Shown: piece after piece, positions 9,027 to 15,647 of the stretch
Position numbering within the stretch: position 1 is the first letter of the stretch
Layout of the letters: every line of letters starts with the position of its first letter
DNA from: Gemmatimonadota bacterium
Lineage (GTDB): Bacteria; Gemmatimonadota; Gemmatimonadetes; Gemmatimonadales; Gemmatimonadaceae
Length of the DNA stretch: 64,000 nt
Direction: 5' to 3'
Assembly (NCBI GenBank): GCA_026387915.1
Contig: JAPLKS010000018.1
Location: 204,941-268,940 of the forward strand
The notes under the pieces: model-generated
Databases searched by the model: none
What the model saw: the letters and a program-made list of their open reading frames with translations, nothing else
Told to the model about the DNA's origin: nothing
Made by a program: the position numbers and the translations under genes

Positions 9027-9596
9027 ATGGGCATGCCGAGAATCGGAGCAGATCCCTGGACCGTCGCGATGGTGCGTGCGTTCCCGAGCGACGGGAATCG
9101 CTACGAAGTTATTGATGGCGAGCTGGTCGTGACGCCGTCGCCGACGTGGGATCATCAAGGCGTGGTCGCCGAGTTGCTCTTGCGACTGCGCCCGTGGACG
9201 GAACGGTGCGGTGTGGGCGTGACGCATCTCTCGCCCGCCGATCTCGAGCTTGAGCCAGACGGTCTCGTGCAGCCCGACCTGTTCGTTGTTCCGTCAAACG
9301 ATGACGGCACCAAGCCGCGCGAATGGCATGAGGTGACGCGGCTCGCCCTCGCCGTCGAAGTGCTGTCGCCGTCGAGTGCGCGCGACGACCGCACGCGCAA
9401 GCGGATGCTGTTCGCTCGCGTCGGCGTACCGGAGTATTGGATTGTAAATCCCGCCGACCGTGTGATCGAACGCTGGCGCCCAACTGACGCACTCCCCGAA
9501 CTGTGTAATCGCACGCTGGTGTGGCTGCCGATCGGCGCTACAGAACCGTTGGAGCTCGACGTGCCTGCCTTGTTCCGTTCGGCGCTCGACGACTGA
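9027..9596 (+). CDS. Uma2-family PD-(D/E)XK endonuclease-like protein
   Basis: A 189-residue Uma2 (DUF820) family protein, a PD-(D/E)XK nuclease-fold family greatly expanded in cyanobacteria and other environmental bacteria. Seen here: NRYEVIDGELVVTPSPTWDHQGVV at the N-terminus, the acidic active-site stretch GLVQPDLFVVPS, then LALAVEVLSPSSARDDRTRKRMLFARVGVPEYWIVNPADRVIERWRP. The V-E-V-L-S-P-S and DxxxKR pattern is characteristic. In vivo function is unknown; some members accompany mobile elements or toxin-like loci. ATG starts at 9027 and 9033 are both possible, since no strong ribosome-binding site favours either. It is isolated, converging on imuB. Confidence 0.86.
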   Translation: MGMPRIGADPWTVAMVRAFPSDGNRYEVIDGELVVTPSPTWDHQGVVAELLLRLRPWTERCGVGVTHLSPADLELEPDGLVQPDLFVVPSNDDGTKPREWHEVTRLALAVEVLSPSSARDDRTRKRMLFARVGVPEYWIVNPADRVIERWRPTDALPELCNRTLVWLPIGATEPLELDVPALFRSALDD

Positions 9597-9660
9597 CGGT
9601 GCACCATCGCAATTTCACGGTAGCGAACCGTTCCGCAGGCGTGATTGCCACCGCCCGCCG

Positions 9661-11340
9661 TCAGTCAAACCATCCCTGCAGCGCCCACCCCTTGCCGTCG
9701 CGATACAACAAAAACTCGCGCGCCAACTCGTCGCTCGCGCATCGCCAGTAGTCGCGCGCAAACGGATCTTTCCACCAGTCACCACTCAACCGTTCCGGCC
9801 CGCGTGCGTGCGCGATGATCACGCGTTGCCCACGCCACCAGAGCGTGCGCGGCATCCCTTGCGGCGCTTCCACCTGCACGCGCTCCGGTTGTTCGAGCAG
9901 CCGCGCGAGCGCGAGCGCCGCCGTGGTGGTCGTCACACTGTTGACGGGTGACGACAGGGCGCCCGTGTGCAACTCCACCCATCCGCCGGCGCGCTCGGGG
10001 CGATGTTCGTCTTGTGCCACGGGCCGCACCACGGTGTCGGCGCCGAGTGTGGAGCGCAGTCGTTCGAACGCGGCATCGGCTGCGTCGGGGTCGCGCCACG
10101 ACGCGGCCAGCAAGTCGCCTTGTTCGGCGGCGAGTGGTGCGGTGGCGCTCACGGCCACGCTCACGGCGCACACCGGTGCGGTGAGTGTCCATGTGTCGAG
10201 CAAGGCGCGACACCGTTCGAACAGCGGCGCTACACGCGCGAGCGCTCGCGCCGGCCGCACTTCACGCGTGACCGTGTGCTCGGGCGCTCCGGGCATCGCG
10301 CCGCGCCCGTCGTCGAGGGTGAGGGTGATGGCAATGGACGCGGCCGCGCGCCCGTCTTGCACGAGCGACGCCACCAGTTGACCGAGCGCCGCGCGCACCA
10401 GAAACAACACGGGCTCCATTGTTTCGGCGCTCATCGCGAGCGGCGTGCTCACGCGGCGCGTGGTGTCGGTGCGCGCCAGCACGGGGCGTCGCACATCGTC
10501 GCCATGTGCCAAGCGCCACGCGGCAAGGCCAGCGTCACCCCAGCGGCGTTCAACGTCGCCCGGCACCAGCGCGGCGAACGCGCCGCCCGTGCGCAAGCCG
10601 AGTGAGATGAGTGCGGCGCGCAGTTCGTCGGCCATCGGCAGGAGCGCGAGCGGCGCATGCGCGAGATACGCCGCGCAACCACCGGGTGGCACAATGCGCG
10701 GCTCGCTGTGTGCGCGCGCGCCAACCGACCATGTGGCCGCGCGCGCCGCCACACACGAGTCCGCCACACCGACGCGCGCTGCCGGATGCCACACCTGCGC
10801 AATCCGCAGCAACGTGTGCGCGAGCAGACGCTCGCCACCGAGCGCGTCGAACCCGGCGGCGCCAATCCACCAGGTGCCTGGCGCGTCATGCGCCGGTGTG
10901 ACCTGCGGACTCGCCGTGAGAAAGGCCGCACTCGCGCGCGCGAGCTCGCGCACAATCACGGCGTCGTCCCACGGAAGCACAGTGAGTTCGGCGCAGCGCG
11001 CGCGGGCTTCGGGCACGGTCATCCCCACGCGCACGTGCATACGTGCGGCGGCACTTGTGACGGCGCGCAGCAGCTGCCGTTTGCCTTCGGCGAGTGCAAT
11101 GGGAAGCGTGTCCCAGTGCGGTGCGGGGTTATCGCTGGTCGCTGGTGCTGCTGGTGCTGCTGGTGCTGCCGTTGATGGCGCCGGTTTGGACGCCGGTGTC
11201 ACCGCCGTCGGTATGGGCAACGGCGTGAGCGCCGGCGCGCTGAGCGGCGCGGGGTGACTCCCGCCGCTGCTGTCGTGCCACACCGCGCCGATCGGGAATC
11301 TCGGAATACGTACGCACGCGACGCGCCACTGCGATGTCAC
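9661..11340 (-). CDS. imuB: ImuB, catalytically degenerate Y-family polymerase-like protein
   Basis: A 559-residue ImuB-type protein, the adaptor that links DnaE2 to the sliding clamp in the ImuA-ImuB-DnaE2 mutasome. The protein starts VTSQWRVACVRIPRFPIG, where active Y-family polymerases have acidic metal ligands; these are absent, as expected for ImuB. A low-complexity Ala/Pro/Thr insert occupies residues about 30-60. Family sequence then resumes with AVTSAAARMHVRVGMTVPEAR, APGTWWIGAAGFDALGGERLL, VGVADSCVAARAATW, GDVERRWGDAG, and the C-terminal RTLWWRGQRVIIAHARGPERL with the ReLLYRD-like end EFLLYRDGKGWALQGWFD. The GTG start is preceded by GGAGAGG six bases upstream; this start overlaps imuA by about 212 bases. 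Confidence 0.9.
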   Translation of the reverse strand: MTSQWRVACVRIPRFPIGAVWHDSSGGSHPAPLSAPALTPLPIPTAVTPASKPAPSTAAPAAPAAPATSDNPAPHWDTLPIALAEGKRQLLRAVTSAAARMHVRVGMTVPEARARCAELTVLPWDDAVIVRELARASAAFLTASPQVTPAHDAPGTWWIGAAGFDALGGERLLAHTLLRIAQVWHPAARVGVADSCVAARAATWSVGARAHSEPRIVPPGGCAAYLAHAPLALLPMADELRAALISLGLRTGGAFAALVPGDVERRWGDAGLAAWRLAHGDDVRRPVLARTDTTRRVSTPLAMSAETMEPVLFLVRAALGQLVASLVQDGRAAASIAITLTLDDGRGAMPGAPEHTVTREVRPARALARVAPLFERCRALLDTWTLTAPVCAVSVAVSATAPLAAEQGDLLAASWRDPDAADAAFERLRSTLGADTVVRPVAQDEHRPERAGGWVELHTGALSSPVNSVTTTTAALALARLLEQPERVQVEAPQGMPRTLWWRGQRVIIAHARGPERLSGDWWKDPFARDYWRCASDELAREFLLYRDGKGWALQGWFD

Positions 11341-12379
11341 GGTCCACCTCTCCAATGCTGACGGTCTGGTACGGCCCACCTTTTTCGATCGTGACGAGAA
11401 TGCGCGTGCGTGGTTCGCTCGTTCGGTGCACATCACCGCTTGGATGGCGCACATCACCGCTTGGATGGCGCACATCACCGCTTGGTCGGCGGACGGACTC
11501 GCTTTCGCAAAGCTCTCGGACCGCTGCGCGGTCCTGCGGCCGCTTTGCTGCAGCGAGCCCGTCCGCCTCCCGCGCTGCATCAGCGCGCGCCGAGAGCGGG
11601 GAACTGCCCGCGTCACCATCCGCTGCGGTGCGCGCGATGCGTAACACCGCCGCACCTTCCCTCGCACCAGTGCGTGGGGAGGGCGGCGCCAAGCGTTCCC
11701 GCCGCGATGCGGCCGCAGGACCGCGTAGCGGTCCGAGAGCATCGCGAAGGGAATGTTTGGCGTCGCCCGACCGCGGTCCGAGAGCATCGCGAAGGGAATG
11801 TTTGGCGTCGCCCGACCGCGGTCCGAGAGCATCGCGAAGGGAATGTTTGGCGTCGCCCACCCGCGCCACCCGCATGCGCAACGCCCCGCCAAGCGCCGAT
11901 CCCTTGGCGTCGTCGCCCAGCACCAGCAACGCCGCATCACTCTCCCGCGCGAGCAACGTCAGTCGCACCGCCACCTCACGCGAAAGCATCGGCGCCCCAT
12001 CGAGCACCACCAGCGCAAAGGCGCCGCTCCGCAGCAACACGTCCGCGCACCACGCGCCACGCTCCGCGTTCCGCGGGCGCACCATCCACAGTCCCTCGTG
12101 CGCGCCGAGCGATGCCCACTCGCGTGGCGCGAGGGTGCGCGTTGCGTCCACGTACGCCACCCACGCCCCGTCGCATACCGCGCGCTCCACCATGCGCCGC
12201 ACCAACGATGTTTTGCCACACCCCGGTGCGCCGAGCAACTCGGTGAGCCGGCCGCGCGGCAGTCCACCGCCCGGCAACACACCGTCGAGCGCGGCAATTC
12301 CCGTGGCGAGCCCCGGGGTGCCGGGCTTGGTCCCCTCTATGACCTGCGCGAGCTGTTGGCGAAGTGCGGCAAGTGACAT
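11129..12379 (-). CDS. imuA: ImuA, RecA-like protein of the SOS mutasome, with repeat insertion
   Basis: RecA/SulA-like ATPase-fold protein of the ImuA type, 416 residues, about 150 longer than typical. It begins MSLAALRQQLAQ, has GLATGIAALDGVLPGGGLPRGRLTELLG and a Walker A GAPGCGKT at about residues 50-57, and VVLDGAP at the Walker B position. The core runs to LRMRVARVG. Between there and the conserved-looking end (RTRILVTIEKGG) lies about 130 residues translated from repeats: three copies of GDAKHSLRDALGPRS and three of RHPSGDV, kept in frame. The start is an internal ATG, since the upstream extension crosses the promoter. The last 70 codons overlap imuB in another frame. A candidate SOS operator lies about 50 bases upstream. 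Confidence 0.85.
   Translation of the reverse strand: MSLAALRQQLAQVIEGTKPGTPGLATGIAALDGVLPGGGLPRGRLTELLGAPGCGKTSLVRRMVERAVCDGAWVAYVDATRTLAPREWASLGAHEGLWMVRPRNAERGAWCADVLLRSGAFALVVLDGAPMLSREVAVRLTLLARESDAALLVLGDDAKGSALGGALRMRVARVGDAKHSLRDALGPRSGDAKHSLRDALGPRSGDAKHSLRDALGPLRGPAAASRRERLAPPSPRTGAREGAAVLRIARTAADGDAGSSPLSARADAAREADGLAAAKRPQDRAAVRELCESESVRRPSGDVRHPSGDVRHPSGDVHRTSEPRTRILVTIEKGGPYQTVSIGEVDRDIAVARRVRTYSEIPDRRGVARQQRRESPRAAQRAGAHAVAHTDGGDTGVQTGAINGSTSSTSSTSDQR
11427..11489. repeat. Three 21-bp tandem repeats inside imuA
   Basis: Three consecutive 21-base units of the form CGCACATCACCGCTTGGATGG, the last ending GGTCGG. They encode repeated RHPSGDV in imuA. As 21 is a multiple of three, copy-number change keeps the frame. 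Confidence 0.93.
11515..11736. repeat. Inverted 29-bp palindromic repeats bracketing part of imuA
   Basis: The 29 bases at 11515-11543 and those at 11708-11736 are reverse complements with one mismatch. Each arm itself contains a hairpin, GGACCGC-N3-GCGGTCC, next to a GCGGCCGC-type end. The pair resembles a REP/BIME-like repetitive element inserted in a gene. No transposase or target duplication is visible. Confidence 0.8.
11731..11858. repeat. Three 45-bp tandem repeats inside imuA
   Basis: Units begin at 11731, 11776 and 11821, each starting TCCGAGAGCATCGCGAAGGG. The first two are identical over 45 bases; the third diverges in its last bases. They encode GDAKHSLRDALGPRS in imuA and abut one arm of the inverted repeat. 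There are no unique spacers, so this is not a CRISPR array. Confidence 0.94.
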
Positions 12380-12424
12380 CGGCAAAACCGAGAAAAGTCT
12401 CGAGCATCCGGCTAGGGAGATGGA

Positions 12425-12445
12425 TATACCGAACAAAACCCGAAG
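12425..12445 (-). promoter_or_regulatory. Putative LexA-type SOS operator of imuA
   Basis: ACCGAA (12428-12433) and CCCGAA (12439-12444) repeat with period 11. On the imuA strand this is TTCGGG-N5-TTCGGT followed by ATATCC, about 50 bases before the imuA start. The flanks (ATACCGAA...CCGAA...CAAGG) match the dnaE2 site. It lies in the shared region with the divergent membrane-protein gene. Confidence 0.6.
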
Positions 12446-12485
12446 ATGCAAGGGAGGGGTGGGGGGCTGGTAGATTTGCAACTAT

Positions 12486-14207
12486 ATGATCGCGCCCCTT
12501 TTCCGCCGGCTCCGACTCATCACCATCACCATCGCGGCCTGCCTCGGCCTCGCGGCGGGATGGGCGGTGCTCGAACTCACCGAACCGCCTGGCCCAGGAC
12601 TCGATCCCGACGCCATGCAGTACCTGAGTGCCGGCGCATCACTCGCGCACACCGGCGAGCTGCGCGTGCCGCTCGCACCGTGGGATAGCCCCGACACCAC
12701 CGCCGCACTCGCACACTTTCCGCCCGGCTTTCCCGCCACCATCTCGCTCGGTGTGGCCGCCGGACTCACACCGCAAAATTCCGCGCGCCTCGTAGAAGCC
12801 ATTGGCGCGGCCATCACCACCATCGCACTCCTCCTCGCCGCCGCAGAAGGGGGGAGTCTCCTCGGTGGATTGCTGGGCGTGCTCTTCCTTGCCGTGTCAC
12901 CGGCGATGGTGATTGTGCACGGCTCCGTGTTGAGCGAACCACTTTTTCTTGCGCTCTTCACCTGTTTTGTGTGGCAGCTCGCGCGCCCACGCGGCGCACC
13001 CGGACGCACCGCCGCGCTCGGCTTGCTTGGCGCGGCGGCCGCGCTCGTGCGTTATGCCGGTGCATCGCTCATTGGTGCCGCGCTGCTCGACGCGTGGATT
13101 GGCGATATGTGGATGGGCGGCGCCGACACGCGCGAACGGCCGTCGCTCATTGAACGCACGCGCCGCTCGCTGCTGGCCATGGTGCTCCCCGTGGCCGCGC
13201 TCGGCGCGTGGGCACTCTCGCGGCCCAAGACGAGTGGCGCGCAAATCCGCCACGTCGCGTTCTACATCGACGGACTCGGCGCCACACTCACCGAAGGGGC
13301 GCAGACCGTCGGCCACTGGTTCGCCCCCGGCGAGGATCTCGCGGCGGCCGGCTGGGTACTCGCCGTGGCGGTGATGATGGCGCTTATGGCATTAGTGCTG
13401 CGCGATCTGCGGACGGTGTTCGCCGGAGTATGGAGCACGAGCACGAGCACGAGTGCGAGCACGAGTGCGACCGCGAGCGCCGGAGGCCCGGCCGCCACGA
13501 CCGCGAGCGCATCCGCTCCCGCATCAACTGTGAGCGCGCAACGATTGCTCCGCGCGCTCGCCATCACCAAAGTCACTTACCTCGGCCTCATTGGCGCGTC
13601 GCGCCTCTTTGCCGACGGCGACATTCCGCTCGACGAACGCATTCTCGCGCCCATCTTCGTGATTGGCTCGCTTGGCGTGGGCGTGATGCTCGTGCGCTGG
13701 TGGTTTGCCGCGTCGCGCGGACTCCTGCTCCTCACACTCGGCATCACCGCGAGCTGGGTGGTGGCCAGTGTGAAAGAGACCGCCAACTGGGTGAACATCT
13801 ATCGCGAAGATGGCGGCGACTTTGCCTCGCGCGAATGGGTGCTCTCACCGATTGTGGAATACGCGGGCGCGCTCCCCGGCGGCAGCATTATCTATTCGAA
13901 CTGGCCGTCGGCTATCTGGTTTCACAAACAGCGCGCGGTGCACAAGCTCCCCGAAGTGCTCACGCCAAAGATTGCCGCAGACTTCCGCGCCAAACTCGCG
14001 CGCGAGCACGGCTCATTGCTCGCGTTCCATGTGCGCACCACCGACGCCGCCTCGCCCGATTCGCTCGCGATGATGGCCGGACTCGTTCCGGTGCAGTGGT
14101 GGAGCGACGGCGTGCTCTGGCGCGCGCCGGAAGATGCTATGCCGCGTTCTGCCGTGCCGCGTCCTGCCGCGCCGTCTGGCGCCGCGCCCACTAAACGCCC
14201 AAAATAG
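12486..14207 (+). CDS. Multi-pass membrane protein, GT-C glycosyltransferase-like
   Basis: A 573-residue polytopic inner-membrane protein. An N-terminal hydrophobic helix is followed by a periplasmic-type loop GPGLDPDAMQYLSAGASLAHTGELRVP with an acidic D-x-D, the layout of ArnT/PMT-like GT-C enzymes, then PPGFPATISLGVAAGL and eight or more hydrophobic segments. A Ser/Thr/Ala low-complexity cytoplasmic or periplasmic loop (near residue 315-345) is encoded by short GAGCAC-type repeats. The C-terminal soluble part (SNWPSAIWFHKQRAVHKLP) resembles the periplasmic domain of these enzymes; the tail is Ala/Pro-rich. Specific donor and acceptor are unknown and the GT-C assignment is by architecture. 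xdhC follows four bases after the stop. Confidence 0.75.
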   Translation: MIAPLFRRLRLITITIAACLGLAAGWAVLELTEPPGPGLDPDAMQYLSAGASLAHTGELRVPLAPWDSPDTTAALAHFPPGFPATISLGVAAGLTPQNSARLVEAIGAAITTIALLLAAAEGGSLLGGLLGVLFLAVSPAMVIVHGSVLSEPLFLALFTCFVWQLARPRGAPGRTAALGLLGAAAALVRYAGASLIGAALLDAWIGDMWMGGADTRERPSLIERTRRSLLAMVLPVAALGAWALSRPKTSGAQIRHVAFYIDGLGATLTEGAQTVGHWFAPGEDLAAAGWVLAVAVMMALMALVLRDLRTVFAGVWSTSTSTSASTSATASAGGPAATTASASAPASTVSAQRLLRALAITKVTYLGLIGASRLFADGDIPLDERILAPIFVIGSLGVGVMLVRWWFAASRGLLLLTLGITASWVVASVKETANWVNIYREDGGDFASREWVLSPIVEYAGALPGGSIIYSNWPSAIWFHKQRAVHKLPEVLTPKIAADFRAKLAREHGSLLAFHVRTTDAASPDSLAMMAGLVPVQWWSDGVLWRAPEDAMPRSAVPRPAAPSGAAPTKRPK

Positions 14208-14211
14208 AAAC

Positions 14212-15339
14212 ATGAGTCTCCCGAACATTCTCTCTGAATGTGCCCGCCTTGCGGCGGGGGCCGGTGCCGGTGCACTGGCGAGCGTGGCGCGTCGTCACGG
14301 GTCGCTACCCATGAGCGCCACGGCCAAGATGCTCGTCACCGCTGGTGGCGCGCGCGTAGGAACAGTCGGTGGCGGCTGTCTCGAAGCTGAGATTATTGAG
14401 CGCGCGCTCGACGTGATCGAACGCCGCGTACCGGCCGTGAGCGAACATTCGCTCAACGCCGAACTCGCCGGCGACTACGGCCTCACCTGCGGCGGAACTG
14501 CGGTGATGCTCATCGAGCCGGTGTTTCCCGACGACACACTGGCCGCCGTGTATGCGGCCGCCGCCACTGACGTGGCACGCGGTGATCGTGGTGTAATGGC
14601 CACCGCCCTCGACTGGAGCGATGGGCCCGCCAAGCTGTATGGATCGCATCGCACCAGCCAAAAAATCGGCGACACGGAAATCGTGTTTGACCTCGACCCC
14701 GCCGCGCCCTACACGCGCGTGTTTGGCCAGGGTCCTGCCGCGCTACACGCCGCCCTCACCGCATACGGTGACGATGACGAAACGCCGAGTTTTGTGAGTG
14801 ATATGCTCGTCGAACCCATGCGAGGCAAGCCGCGCCTCGCGGTGTTCGGCGGCGGGCACGTGGGCGCGCGCATTGCCGAAGTGGCCGCGCTCGCCGGTTG
14901 GAGCGTGACCGTGGTAGATGACCGTGCCGACTTTGCTGATGCACGTCGGCTGCCTTTTGCCGAACGCACCATCGTGTGCGATTTTCACGACGTCGAGCGC
15001 GCTGTACAACTCGACGCGCACAGCTATGCGGTGATCGCCACGCGCGGCCATCAGCACGACGTCGTGCTCGCCTCGCAACTCGCTCCGCTCGGCTTGCACT
15101 ACCTCGGCATGCTCGGGAGCCGTCGCAAGGTGGCGCTCACCGCCAAGATGTTGCGTCAGTGGGACGTGACGCAGGAGGCCATCGACGCTATGCATGCCCC
15201 AGTCGGGCTCGCGATTGGCGCGGACACGCCCGAGGAGATTGCGGTGAGCGTGGTCGCCGAGATGATTGCCGTGCGACGGTCTGGAACGCGTCGCCGTGGC
15301 GCGGTGGACACCGCCGCTCGTTCGGAGTCGGCCACGTGA
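14212..15339 (+). CDS. xdhC: XdhC/CoxI-family molybdenum cofactor maturation protein
   Basis: A 375-residue XdhC/CoxI-type protein, which binds and delivers sulfurated molybdenum cofactor to xanthine dehydrogenase or CO dehydrogenase-family enzymes. The N-terminal XdhC domain has MLVTAGGARVGTVGGGCLEAEI and YGLTCGGTAVMLIEP. The C-terminal Rossmann domain has LAVFGGGHVGARIAEVAALAGWSVTVVDDR, ATRGHQHDVVL, and YLGMLGSRRKV, ending with the PVGLAIGADTPEEIAVSVVAEM motif. The ATG chosen is the first in frame after the preceding stop. No molybdoenzyme subunits are in the window, so the client is unknown. The last codon overlaps the next gene (GTGA), indicating translational coupling to a pterin dehydratase. 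Confidence 0.92.
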   Translation: MSLPNILSECARLAAGAGAGALASVARRHGSLPMSATAKMLVTAGGARVGTVGGGCLEAEIIERALDVIERRVPAVSEHSLNAELAGDYGLTCGGTAVMLIEPVFPDDTLAAVYAAAATDVARGDRGVMATALDWSDGPAKLYGSHRTSQKIGDTEIVFDLDPAAPYTRVFGQGPAALHAALTAYGDDDETPSFVSDMLVEPMRGKPRLAVFGGGHVGARIAEVAALAGWSVTVVDDRADFADARRLPFAERTIVCDFHDVERAVQLDAHSYAVIATRGHQHDVVLASQLAPLGLHYLGMLGSRRKVALTAKMLRQWDVTQEAIDAMHAPVGLAIGADTPEEIAVSVVAEMIAVRRSGTRRRGAVDTAARSESAT

Positions 15340-15626
15340 ATCTGTCCAAACTCGATGACATCACGGTGCAGCGAGAGCTCGGGACGCTCGCCGGCTGGGC
15401 GCGCAAAGGGAATGCGTTGGTCAAGACGTATGGCTTTCCAACATTTCCACTGGCCATTCTTTTTGTAAACCGCGTGGCGCAGATTGCCGAACAGAAAGAT
15501 CATCACCCCGATCTCGACATTCGGTACACCAAGGTGAGCGTTACACTCTCCACGCATTCGGCCGGCGGCATCACCGCGCTGGATGTAGAACTCGCGCGCG
15601 AGATCGAAGCACTGTCGGCTGGCTGA
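15336..15626 (+). CDS. Pterin-4a-carbinolamine dehydratase (PCD/DCoH family)
   Basis: A 96-residue PCD family protein that dehydrates 4a-hydroxytetrahydropterin; some bacterial members are linked to molybdopterin metabolism. The full family signature is present: E-x3-H-H-P-x5-Y-x9-H-x8-D, read from EQKDHHPDLDIRY and STHSAGGITALD. The start is GTG overlapping the xdhC stop by four bases, giving a normal family length. No phenylalanine hydroxylase gene is nearby, and coupling with xdhC favours a role connected with molybdenum cofactor rather than aromatic amino-acid hydroxylation; that is inference from context. The gene ends 22 bases before the convergent hybrid histidine kinase. Confidence 0.93.
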   Translation: MNLSKLDDITVQRELGTLAGWARKGNALVKTYGFPTFPLAILFVNRVAQIAEQKDHHPDLDIRYTKVSVTLSTHSAGGITALDVELAREIEALSAG

Positions 15627-15647
15627 GCCGTCGGCTGCGCCTCTCTG

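Noticed and set aside
11731..11858. CRISPR-like array.
   Set aside because: The repeats are contiguous 45-bp units with no unique spacers and lie within a coding frame, so they are tandem repeats.
9661..11940. A longer imuB starting at 11940.
   Set aside because: The additional 200 residues are Arg/Cys/Trp-rich shadow sequence of imuA and its repeats; the GTG at 11340 has a ribosome-binding site and starts family sequence.
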